In this document: piece after piece, positions 1-6,095 of the stretch
Numbering within the stretch: the stretch's first letter is position 1
Layout of the letters: each line of letters opens with the position of its first letter
Assembly (NCBI GenBank): GCA_027056465.1
Contig: JALUKS010000001.1
Span: 1-6,095, forward strand
Direction: 5' to 3'
DNA from: Sulfurimonas sp.
GTDB taxonomy: Bacteria > Campylobacterota > Campylobacteria > Campylobacterales > Sulfurimonadaceae
DNA: 6,095 bases
Notes under the pieces: model-generated
Told to the model about the DNA's origin: nothing
Databases searched by the model: none
The model's input: the letters and a program-made list of their open reading frames with translations, nothing else
Program-made: the position numbers and the translations under genes

Positions 1-1854
1 CTCTACTTTGACAAGCTACAAAATAGTGATGCGAGTATCTGGCTAACATTTATCTATGGGCTTCGTATGGATACCATGGTGGCTGGTTATTTTCTTGTCA
101 TTCCTACACTTCTATTGACTCTCTCCCCTAAAATATTTGAGAAATTTATAGAGTTCTTTTTGAAGTACTATTTTTTAATTGTTCTCTCTTTTCTTATTTA
201 TATAGAAAATGCTACTTTTCCTTTCATAGCCCAGTATGACGTTCGACCAAACTACCTTTTTGTGGAGTATTTAGTCTATCCTAAAGAGGTTTTTGGGATG
301 ATATTTGCTGAGTATAAATTAGAACTTACTATTGCACTTGTGATGATAGTGGCATTTATTCTGTTTTATCTTAAAAAAGTAGAGCACTCTCTTGCTCCTA
401 TCTATGCCCTCTCTTATCCGAAACGATTGCTTATACTTCTCCCTTTAGCTGTGCTTCTTTTCATAGGTATTCGCTCCTCGTTTGGACATCGCCCTGCAAA
501 TATTTCTGATGCTATGTACTCCTCAAACAGAGCGCTCAATGAGATAACAAAAAACTCACTCTACTCTATCCTCTATGCAGTCTATGAAAACCGTAATAGT
601 GGGGGTAAAAAACTTGTAGAGCAGTATGGAAAAATGGGACTCAAAGAGGCTTATTCTCGTGTGCATAAACTACTAGGGATAATCCCTGATAATGTGAAAC
701 TCCCTTTAACAAGAGTGGAAAAGAGTCACTTTAAGCAAAAACATCCTAAAAACTTAGTCATTTTTATGCAAGAGAGTTTAGGGTATCAGTTTGTTGCATC
801 TGTTGGTGGAGAAGCTGGTATCACTCCATATCTCAACAAACTCTCAACAGAGGGAATTTTGTTTCGTGACCTCTCTTCAAATGGTACAAGAAGTATAAGA
901 GGTTTAGCAGGTATGAGTGCTGGAAACTTTTCTGTTCCAGGTAAAGGTGTACTTAAACGCAACAAGTCGCAGAGCAACTACTTTACAGTAGCTTCCCTCT
1001 TGAAGCCTTATGGATACTACTCAATGTTTATTTATGGTGGTGAGAGTCGTTTTGACAATATGAAAGGGTGGTATCTCGGTAATGGATTTGATAAGATTAT
1101 AGATGAGGGTAAATTTAAAGATCCAAAGTTTATTGGGACTTGGGGTATCTGTGATGAAGAGGTCGTGACTCGTGCAAATGAGGAGTTTAAAAAGCTCTAT
1201 GCGAAACATCAAAAATTTGTAACAGTGATGTTCTCGACTTCAAACCACTCACCTTTTGATTTTCCTGATGGAAAGATAAAGCTTATAAAAGGTGTGCCTA
1301 AAAAGAGTGTAAAAAATGCTATACGATATGCTGACTACTCCATAGGAAAGTTTATAGAGATGGCTCGCTCCGAAGCATACTATAAAGATACGATTTTTGC
1401 TATAGTTGCAGATCATAATGTTCGCGTTTATGGTGCAGATATGGTTCCTGTAGATATGTTTCATATTCCAGGGCTTATCTTAGGTGGGAGTGTGAAGCCG
1501 ATGGTTTATAAAAAAATTGCGACACAGCCAGATGTTTTAGCAACAGCACTTGACCTTATAGGTTTAGACTTAAAGTACCCTATTATGGGACACTCTATCT
1601 TTAGTGACAAAAAGAAAAATATCTCACTCATGCAGTTTCATAACTCCTATGCTTTAAGAGTAGGGCAGAGAGTAGCGATAGTGCGTCCAGGGAAAAAAGC
1701 GATGACTTTTCACTATCGTGCGCATGATAAATATGTACCAAAAGAGAGTTATCTCACTGAAATACCACATGATAAAGAGTTAGAGAAAAATACATTAGCA
1801 CTTTTAGTAGTTCTAAACGATCTCTACTCGAAACAGCTTTATAGAGAGAATTAA
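1..1854 (+). CDS. LTA synthase family sulfatase-fold phosphotransferase (5' partial)
   Basis: Membrane-anchored enzyme of the LTA-synthase / OpgB-like group, which transfers a phosphoglycerol-type headgroup to an envelope acceptor at the outer face of the inner membrane. The frame is open from base 1 with no stop, and the residues before the first Met (base 67), including YGLR, fit the family's membrane region, so the true start is upstream. Numbering from that Met, hydrophobic segments lie near 5-20, 34-54, 85-102 and 120-135. The conserved FGHRP linker (139-143) precedes the catalytic domain. Metal and catalytic residues of the family are visible: E236 in QESLG, the presumed nucleophile T274 in NGTRS, H394 in SNHSPF and D449-H450 in VADHN. 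The catalytic domain looks intact and the gene ends in TAA. The acceptor cannot be deduced; Gram-negatives of this kind do not make classical lipoteichoic acid. Family assignment is firm, substrate unknown. It is probably transcribed separately from hemN, 60 bases downstream. Confidence 0.88.
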   Translation, partial: LYFDKLQNSDASIWLTFIYGLRMDTMVAGYFLVIPTLLLTLSPKIFEKFIEFFLKYYFLIVLSFLIYIENATFPFIAQYDVRPNYLFVEYLVYPKEVFGMIFAEYKLELTIALVMIVAFILFYLKKVEHSLAPIYALSYPKRLLILLPLAVLLFIGIRSSFGHRPANISDAMYSSNRALNEITKNSLYSILYAVYENRNSGGKKLVEQYGKMGLKEAYSRVHKLLGIIPDNVKLPLTRVEKSHFKQKHPKNLVIFMQESLGYQFVASVGGEAGITPYLNKLSTEGILFRDLSSNGTRSIRGLAGMSAGNFSVPGKGVLKRNKSQSNYFTVASLLKPYGYYSMFIYGGESRFDNMKGWYLGNGFDKIIDEGKFKDPKFIGTWGICDEEVVTRANEEFKKLYAKHQKFVTVMFSTSNHSPFDFPDGKIKLIKGVPKKSVKNAIRYADYSIGKFIEMARSEAYYKDTIFAIVADHNVRVYGADMVPVDMFHIPGLILGGSVKPMVYKKIATQPDVLATALDLIGLDLKYPIMGHSIFSDKKKNISLMQFHNSYALRVGQRVAIVRPGKKAMTFHYRAHDKYVPKESYLTEIPHDKELEKNTLALLVVLNDLYSKQLYREN

Positions 1855-1914
1855 TCGCTTTGTTAGCAAAATTTAGAGATAATCGCGATAATTAAATAAA
1901 TACAATGGATTCTT
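1855..1914 (+). promoter_or_regulatory. Intergenic region with possible hemN promoter
   Basis: This gap holds two copies of GATAAT, at 1878-1883 and 1887-1892, separated by CGC; the second could act as a -10 element, giving a leader of roughly 15-20 bases. TACAAT at 1901-1906 also resembles a -10 box but would leave almost no leader. There is no convincing -35 element, which is usual in Campylobacterota. The hemN start is preceded by a weak ribosome-binding site, GGA at 1907-1909, five bases before the ATG. No hairpin followed by a T-run is present, so no intrinsic terminator for the preceding gene is evident. The assignment is by eye only. Confidence 0.35.
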
Positions 1915-3282
1915 ATGTTAGATTATTCAAAATTTTTAAAGTACTCAAAACCAGGCCCGAGATACACCTCTTACCCAACAGCACTAGAGTTTAGTGCTGC
2001 TTATGAGTATGATACTTATATCAAAAAGATGGAGGCTCAGGACTCTTCTCGTCCTTTAAGCCTCTACTTTCACCTCCCTTTTTGTAAAAATGCTTGTTAT
2101 TTTTGTGGGTGTAGTGTTGTCTTTACCTCCAAAGAGGATAAGATGCTTCGCTATATGGAGTACCTCAAACGCGAGTTAGAGATTCTTTCAAAGCACCTTG
2201 ATTGTAAACGCCAAGTGATTCAGATGCACTTTGGTGGGGGAACTCCTACCTTTTTTACAGCAGAACAACTTAAAGTTATCATTGATGAGATTAAATCTTA
2301 CTTTCCTAACTTTATAGAGGGTGCAGAGATTTCGTGTGAGATTGACCCTCGCCATATTAACGAAGATCAGATGCGAGTGATGAGTGAAGCTGGTTTTAAT
2401 CGTGTGAGTTTTGGGATTCAAGACTTTAACGAAAAAGTGCAAATTGCCGTGCACCGTGTGCAACCCTACAACATCACAAAAGATGCGATGGATTTAGCTC
2501 GTAAATACAATATGCTCTCAGTAAATGTAGATCTTATCTATGGACTACCTTTTCAAACACTAGAGACTTTTAAAGAGACTCTAGCCTTAGCTATCACGCT
2601 CAATCCAGATAGATTTGCAGTCTTTAACTATGCGCATGTGCCTTGGCTTAAAAAGACTATGAGAAAGATAGATGAGACGACACTTCCTCTTCCTGATGAA
2701 AAATTGCAAATTATGCAATATACGATAGACTTTTTAACATCAAATGGCTACAAAATGATAGGAATGGATCACTTCGCAAAACCTGAAGATGAACTTTTTA
2801 AAGCGATAGAAAAAGGTGAACTGCATAGAAATTTCCAAGGCTACACAACAAAAGGTGGAGCTGACCTCATAGGTGTTGGTCTCACTTCAATAGGTGAGGG
2901 TGCTGATAGCTACAACCAGAACTTCAAAGTGATGGCAGAGTACGAAGAGGCTATAGATGCTGGACGCTTACCATTTGAACGCGGTGTAGTTCTCAACGAA
3001 GATGATCAGATACGCCAATATGTTATTATGGAGCTTATGAGTAACTTCAAGATAGATATAGAGCGTTTTAATAAGCTTTTTGATGTTGATTTTTCTACTT
3101 ACTTCGCAGAGGCACTTGAAGAGCTGAAACCGTTTGCTGAAGATAAGCTACTCACTATGGATGATAAAAGCATCGTCTGTAGCGAGACGGGAACACTACT
3201 TATTCGTAACATCGCTATGCCGTTTGATGCGTATATGCACCAGCACAAAGCAAGTAAAAAAACATTCTCTAAAACGGTATAA
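1915..3282 (+). CDS. hemN: Oxygen-independent coproporphyrinogen III oxidase
   Basis: Cytoplasmic radical SAM enzyme that oxidatively decarboxylates coproporphyrinogen III to protoporphyrinogen IX in heme synthesis without O2. The 455-residue length is close to the 457 of E. coli HemN. The HemN-specific N-terminal motif GPRYTSYPTA is at 14-23. The radical SAM cluster motif is C57-x3-C61-x2-C64-x-C66, with the extra fourth cysteine typical of true HemN rather than HemW. The SAM-binding GGGTP is at 107-111. Further HemN hallmarks are VDLIYGLP, FNYAHVPW, IGMDHFA and HRNFQGYTT, and the C-terminal domain ends with the conserved LLIRNIAM-FD-Y segment. The ATG at 1915 gives the N-terminus expected from homologues. 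The stop lies two bases before the next gene, a GlcF/GlpC-like iron-sulfur protein, suggesting co-translation and perhaps a redox link. HemW is excluded by length and by the N- and C-terminal motifs. Confidence 0.97.
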   Translation: MLDYSKFLKYSKPGPRYTSYPTALEFSAAYEYDTYIKKMEAQDSSRPLSLYFHLPFCKNACYFCGCSVVFTSKEDKMLRYMEYLKRELEILSKHLDCKRQVIQMHFGGGTPTFFTAEQLKVIIDEIKSYFPNFIEGAEISCEIDPRHINEDQMRVMSEAGFNRVSFGIQDFNEKVQIAVHRVQPYNITKDAMDLARKYNMLSVNVDLIYGLPFQTLETFKETLALAITLNPDRFAVFNYAHVPWLKKTMRKIDETTLPLPDEKLQIMQYTIDFLTSNGYKMIGMDHFAKPEDELFKAIEKGELHRNFQGYTTKGGADLIGVGLTSIGEGADSYNQNFKVMAEYEEAIDAGRLPFERGVVLNEDDQIRQYVIMELMSNFKIDIERFNKLFDVDFSTYFAEALEELKPFAEDKLLTMDDKSIVCSETGTLLIRNIAMPFDAYMHQHKASKKTFSKTV

Positions 3283-3284
3283 AA

Positions 3285-4568
3285 ATGGATAAAAATTTAG
3301 AAGATATATTTAGTTTTGATGCCATACAAGATGATTGTGTCAAGTGTGGAAAGTGTATTCCTGTCTGTACCATTCATAATGTAAACGCAGATGAGGTTAC
3401 TTCTCCTCGTGGTTTTATCGACCTTTTAGGGGCATACAAACGTGGTCAATTAGAGTTAGATAAAACAGCGAAAGATATTTTTGAGTCATGCTTTTTATGT
3501 ACTGCCTGCGTTGAAGTCTGCCCAAAATCTCTACCAACAGATATGGTAATCGAGCAGGTTCGTTCAGATATTGCACAGAAATTTGGCATAGCTTGGTATA
3601 AAAAAGCTTTCTTTTTACTCCTTCGCCATCGCTGGTTAAATGACTTGGCGTTTAAGATGGGCTGGGTGTTTCAGACATGTGGCTTTAAGATAAAAGCAGA
3701 CATAGACTCAATGCACTCGCGTTTTAATCTGCCGATGCTCAAAGCTGATAGACTGCTTCCAAGTCTACGTAAAAAGTCTTTTCTAAACTCTCACCCTGAA
3801 AATATCGACAATGGTGGTAAAAGAAAAGTAGCGATTTTCATAGGGTGTCTTGGGAACTATAACTATAAAAGTGTCGGAGACTCTCTGCTTGAGATACTTG
3901 AAGCTCTTGAGATTGATGCTTTTTTAGCAAAGAGCCAAAAGTGCTGTTCTGCTCCTGCTTACTTTACTGGTGATTTTGATACTGTAGATAATAATGCGAA
4001 GTTTAATATCGAGTATTTTGAAAAATTTGCAGGGGATGTTGAGGCTATTATCGTGCCTGAAGCTACGTGTTCTGCAATGCTCAAGATTGATTATGAACAC
4101 TACTTCCATGACCAGCCAGAGTGGCAAGCTCGTGCAAAAGCTGTTATGTCTAAGGTTTTTATGGCGACAGAGTGGCTACAAAACCACACAGAGCTAGAGC
4201 AACTCTTAGCGAGTAAAAAGAAAACGCCAAAGATAGTGACATATCATGACCCTTGTCATGCAAGAAAGATGCAGGGAATATATGAAGAGCCGAGAAATCT
4301 CATAAGACAAAACTACAAAATAGTCGAGATGAGTGATCCAAATGCGTGTTGTGGTTTTGGTGGGGTGACTATGCAGAGCGAGAAGTTTCATTTTGCAAAG
4401 GCAGTTGGCGTTGCTAAAGCTGCGATGATAAAAGAGACGGGTGCTGAGATAGTGAGTGCTGAGTGTTCTGCTTGTCGTATGCAGATAAACAACTCTATGG
4501 GTATAAAGAGCGAGACAATCTTTAAAAACCCTATAGAGCTTATCGCTGATGCACTCAAAGAGCAGTAG
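3285..4568 (+). CDS. (Fe-S)-binding CCG-domain oxidoreductase subunit, GlcF/GlpC-like
   Basis: Electron-transfer protein of the family that includes GlcF (glycolate oxidase), GlpC (anaerobic glycerol-3-phosphate dehydrogenase) and HdrB/LutA-type subunits. It has 427 residues. Two 4Fe-4S motifs sit at the N-terminus: C18-x2-C21-x2-C24-x3-C28 and C69-x2-C72-x2-C75-x3-C79. A middle section around 105-135 is rich in aromatic and hydrophobic residues. Two CCG (cysteine-rich) domains follow: C188, C220-C221 and C262; then C324, C355-C356-G and C394-x2-C397. The first domain reads CCS instead of CCG. No FAD-containing dehydrogenase partner (GlcD or GlpA type) is adjacent, so glycolate or glycerol-phosphate oxidation is not supported by context, and I give no symbol. 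The start is two bases after the hemN stop with no clear ribosome-binding site, which implies translational coupling. I recall hemN beside a gene annotated glpC in Helicobacter pylori, suggesting a conserved pairing. The biochemical role is unknown. Confidence 0.9.
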   Translation: MDKNLEDIFSFDAIQDDCVKCGKCIPVCTIHNVNADEVTSPRGFIDLLGAYKRGQLELDKTAKDIFESCFLCTACVEVCPKSLPTDMVIEQVRSDIAQKFGIAWYKKAFFLLLRHRWLNDLAFKMGWVFQTCGFKIKADIDSMHSRFNLPMLKADRLLPSLRKKSFLNSHPENIDNGGKRKVAIFIGCLGNYNYKSVGDSLLEILEALEIDAFLAKSQKCCSAPAYFTGDFDTVDNNAKFNIEYFEKFAGDVEAIIVPEATCSAMLKIDYEHYFHDQPEWQARAKAVMSKVFMATEWLQNHTELEQLLASKKKTPKIVTYHDPCHARKMQGIYEEPRNLIRQNYKIVEMSDPNACCGFGGVTMQSEKFHFAKAVGVAKAAMIKETGAEIVSAECSACRMQINNSMGIKSETIFKNPIELIADALKEQ

Positions 4569-5344
4569 TGGAGTATTTTACTTGGAGTACTAACCCTGTA
4601 GCTTTTGCATTTGGACCTATTCATATCTTTTGGTACGGGATACTTTTTGCGACTGCTATCCTCTCTGGACTACAGTTTATGAAGTGGGTCTATAGAACTG
4701 AGGGCAAAGATGAAGAGGTTTTGGAGTCTATGTTTCTCTATATCGTTATCGGCATAGTGGTTGGAGCGAGACTAGGGCATGTACTCTTTTATGACCCCTC
4801 TTACTACTTCGCTCACCCTGCAAAAATCATCGCAGTTTGGGAGGGTGGATTAGCCTCTCATGGTGGTGGTGCTGGTGTGATTCTTGCACTCTATCTCTTT
4901 GCGAAAAAGCATAAGCTTAACTATTTATGGCTACTAGACCGAGTTGCCATTCCTACTGCACTCTTTGGTTTCTTTGTCCGTATGGGGAACTTTATGAACT
5001 CCGAGATAGTGGGCAAACCTACAGATGTACCTTGGGCAGTCATCTTCACTCGTGTAGATATGCTCCCACGCCATCCAGCACAACTCTATGAGTCTTTCTC
5101 CTATCTCTTTATCTTTGTGCTACTTACAGCTATCTATAAAACAAAACGCGACTCTCTAAAAAATGGTTTTCTTTTTGGCCTGTTTTTAGTGCTTATCTTC
5201 ACTGTGCGTCTCCTTGTAGAGTTTGTTAAAGTGAAACAAGCAGACTACGATACAAGCTTTTTAATGATGACAACAGGACAGGCTTTGAGTATTCCTTTTT
5301 TACTTGCAGGTTTTGCTTTTATGTTTTGGAGTTCTAAGAAGTGA
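4568..5344 (+). CDS. lgt: Prolipoprotein diacylglyceryl transferase
   Basis: Inner-membrane enzyme that transfers diacylglycerol from phosphatidylglycerol to the lipobox cysteine of prolipoproteins, the first step of lipoprotein maturation. It has 258 residues, shorter than E. coli Lgt (291) but in the normal range. Diagnostic motifs are FWYGILF (21-27), GARLGHVLFYDP (66-77), WEGGLASHGG with H98 (91-100), the signature R138-x-GNF-x-N-x-E, RHPAQLYE (168-175) and R214 in VRLLVEF. R138 and R214 appear to match the two arginines important in E. coli Lgt (R143, R239). Several membrane helices are evident. The start is GTG at 4568, sharing one base with the preceding TAG stop. AAAGAG at 4557-4562 is a plausible ribosome-binding site, the N-terminus fits homologues, and the next in-frame ATG (codon 38) would remove the first helix. 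The gene ends in a four-base GTGA overlap with the DUF1294 gene. Its link to hemN is probably operonic convenience. Confidence 0.96.
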   Translation: MEYFTWSTNPVAFAFGPIHIFWYGILFATAILSGLQFMKWVYRTEGKDEEVLESMFLYIVIGIVVGARLGHVLFYDPSYYFAHPAKIIAVWEGGLASHGGGAGVILALYLFAKKHKLNYLWLLDRVAIPTALFGFFVRMGNFMNSEIVGKPTDVPWAVIFTRVDMLPRHPAQLYESFSYLFIFVLLTAIYKTKRDSLKNGFLFGLFLVLIFTVRLLVEFVKVKQADYDTSFLMMTTGQALSIPFLLAGFAFMFWSSKK

Positions 5345-5640
5345 TACAAAAGGCGATAGCTCTCTATCTTCTACTTATCAATTTTATGGCGTTTGTCATC
5401 TATGCTTTTGATAAGTACAGAGCGATAAAAAAGGGTTATCGCATAAGCGAGAAAACGCTACATCTCTATGCACTTCTAGGAGGCTTTTTAGGCGCTAGTC
5501 TAAGCATGGCACTCTTTAGACACAAAGTCTCGAAACCCTCTTTTCTTATCAAGCATATTGTGATTATATTAGTGTGGATTATCGCAATACTCTACTACTT
5601 TATAGAGATAAATCCACTGAATTTTGTTGGTGTCTCTTGA
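5341..5640 (+). CDS. DUF1294 family small membrane protein
   Basis: A 99-residue integral membrane protein of unknown function. DUF1294 hallmarks are visible: YAFDKYRA (21-28) after the first helix, the RISEKTLH segment, a glycine-rich helix with LLGGFLGA, then FRHKVSKPSF (59-68) and a final hydrophobic helix ending near YYFIEIN. Three membrane segments are likely. The start is GTG at 5341, overlapping the lgt stop by four bases; GGAG at 5328-5331, nine bases upstream, is a good ribosome-binding site supporting this start. It appears to be the last gene of the hemN-lgt operon, as the next gene has its own promoter-like sequence after a 78-base gap. No function can be given: the family is known only as a conserved hypothetical, and the short spacing to lgt is the sole contextual clue. 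Confidence 0.85.
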   Translation: MIQKAIALYLLLINFMAFVIYAFDKYRAIKKGYRISEKTLHLYALLGGFLGASLSMALFRHKVSKPSFLIKHIVIILVWIIAILYYFIEINPLNFVGVS

Positions 5641-5675
5641 AAAATACTCTCTTAACCTCTCTCACTGTAAAGTTT

Positions 5676-5684
5676 TGCTAAAAT
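5676..5684 (+). promoter_or_regulatory. Extended -10 promoter for hsdM-like gene
   Basis: TGCTAAAAT is an extended -10 element (TG-N-TAAAAT) within a T-rich stretch, matching the Campylobacterota style in which a clear -35 box is absent. Transcription would begin near 5691, leaving a leader of about 28 bases before the ATG at 5719. A possible ribosome-binding site, GAAGAG at 5710-5715, lies only three bases from the start. Identified by eye. Confidence 0.5.
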
Positions 5685-5686
5685 AG

Positions 5687-5708
5687 GTTTAATTAAATTC
5701 ATTTAAAC
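5687..5708. repeat. Small AT-rich inverted repeat, possible operator
   Basis: GTTTAA at 5687-5692 is the exact reverse complement of TTAAAC at 5703-5708, separated by ten bases. It spans the predicted transcription start between the -10 element and the hsdM-like start codon, where a repressor site could lie. In such AT-rich DNA a six-base repeat can arise by chance, so this is a weak call. Confidence 0.2.
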
Positions 5709-5718
5709 AGAAGAGAAT

Positions 5719-6095
5719 ATGGCAAAAGTAAAACAAGAAGAATCAATTAGATGGTCATTTCTTCTCTCAAATGCTAAACTACCAGATATCGGAAAGATTG
5801 TTGATGAGGCTATGGATGCCATAGAGAAAGAGAACAACTCGCTCAAAGGTGTACTTCCTAAAGTATTCGCAAGAGATAATCTCGATAGTAAATCTCTTGG
5901 TGGGCTGATAGACCTCATAGGAAATATAGCTTTTGGAGATGCAAAAGCTAGAAGTGCTGATGTGTTGGGTCATGTGTTTGAGTACTTTTTAGGGGAGTTT
6001 GCACTGGCTGAGGGTAAACAGGGTGGGCAGTTCTATACACCTAAAAGTGTTGTTGAACTTCTTGTAAAAATGTTAGAGCCATACAAAGGAAGAGT
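5719..6095 (+). CDS. hsdM: Type I restriction-modification methyltransferase subunit, N-terminus short (3' partial)
   Basis: Start of an N6-adenine DNA methyltransferase subunit of a type I restriction-modification system; it runs off the right edge after 125 complete codons. The visible part matches the HsdM family: RWSFL and LSNAKLPDIGK (11-26), SLKGVLPK (41-48), GGLIDLIG (61-68), DVLGHVFEYFLGEFA (81-95), GKQGGQFYTPKSVVELL (99-115) and EPYKGR (120-125), which in the family is followed by the catalytic DPCCGSGG / NPPY region. The ATG at 5719 is preceded in frame by a TAA at 5704-5706, so the frame cannot be extended upstream. In full-length relatives I would expect roughly 80-100 more residues before RWSFL, including the helical YKHVVLGLIFLKYISDAF-type segment; these are missing here, and no remnant is visible in the 78 bases upstream. 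It may be a degraded gene, an internal deletion or a divergent short form. hsdS and hsdR would be expected to the right, not visible. Confidence 0.85.
   Translation, partial: MAKVKQEESIRWSFLLSNAKLPDIGKIVDEAMDAIEKENNSLKGVLPKVFARDNLDSKSLGGLIDLIGNIAFGDAKARSADVLGHVFEYFLGEFALAEGKQGGQFYTPKSVVELLVKMLEPYKGR

Noticed and set aside
1878..1892. Fur-box reading of the GATAAT-CGC-GATAAT element
   Set aside because: The hexamers are spaced by three bases and lack the adjacent inverted ATTATC unit of a standard Fur box, so I do not call it a Fur site.
1905..1994. An alternative ATG at 1905 giving a short frame of about 29 codons overlapping the hemN start
   Set aside because: It is out of frame with hemN, resembles no protein, and its ATGGA is better read as part of the hemN ribosome-binding region.
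2188..2463. Antisense open frame of 91 codons inside hemN
   Set aside because: It lies wholly within a confidently identified gene and has no recognisable motif; it mirrors codon bias of the sense strand.
3994..4197. Same-strand out-of-frame open frame inside the iron-sulfur protein gene
   Set aside because: The sense frame carries conserved domains on both sides, and this frame has no family features or ribosome-binding site.
4388..4624. Antisense open frame spanning the iron-sulfur protein / lgt junction
   Set aside because: It covers conserved C-terminal cysteine motifs of one gene and the conserved N-terminus of the next; no independent support.
5641..5675. Possible terminator after the DUF1294 gene
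   Set aside because: The stretch is pyrimidine-rich but forms no convincing GC stem followed by a T-run.
5703..5973. Two antisense open frames overlapping the start of the hsdM-like gene
   Set aside because: The + strand frame here matches HsdM strongly, and the antisense peptides look like reverse-complement shadows.
1..6095. CRISPR arrays, tRNA or rRNA genes, insertion sequences
   Set aside because: No spaced direct repeats, cloverleaf-like segments, rRNA segments, transposase motifs or long terminal inverted repeats were seen; nearly all the sequence is accounted for by protein genes.

Overview
The window is AT-rich bacterial DNA with densely packed genes, all on the + strand. Protein character, gene order and T/A-rich promoter style suggest a Campylobacterota (Epsilonproteobacteria) genome of the Sulfurimonas / Sulfuricurvum kind. 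The strongest pointer is hemN followed directly by a GlcF/GlpC-like iron-sulfur protein, an order I recall from Helicobacter and Campylobacter. This taxonomic guess comes from memory of those families and was not searched.

Layout: (1) 1-1854, the 3' part of a membrane-anchored LTA-synthase-family (alkaline-phosphatase-fold) phosphotransferase, whose start lies left of the window. (2) A 60-base gap with a possible promoter and an interrupted palindrome. (3) 1915-5640, four tightly linked genes: hemN (oxygen-independent coproporphyrinogen III oxidase), an (Fe-S)-binding protein with two 4Fe-4S motifs and two CCG domains, lgt (prolipoprotein diacylglyceryl transferase) and a small DUF1294 membrane protein. 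Junctions are +2, -1 and -4 bases, so this looks like one translationally coupled operon. (4) A 78-base gap with an extended -10 promoter and a small inverted repeat. (5) 5719 to the right edge, the start of a type I restriction-modification methyltransferase gene (hsdM) that continues beyond the window.

How the genes fit together: hemN makes protoporphyrinogen without oxygen, as expected for a microaerobic or anaerobic lifestyle. Its close linkage to a GlcF/GlpC-like electron-transfer protein suggests, but does not prove, a redox partnership. Lgt performs the first step of lipoprotein maturation, and the DUF1294 protein has no known role. The LTA-synthase-like protein probably modifies an envelope glycan or lipid.

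Most of the window is housekeeping sequence, and I see no clear novel system. The most notable anomaly is that the hsdM reading frame begins in the middle of the usual HsdM N-terminal domain, apparently lacking roughly the first 80-100 residues, although it has its own promoter-like sequence and start codon. The second is the hemN / iron-sulfur protein coupling.
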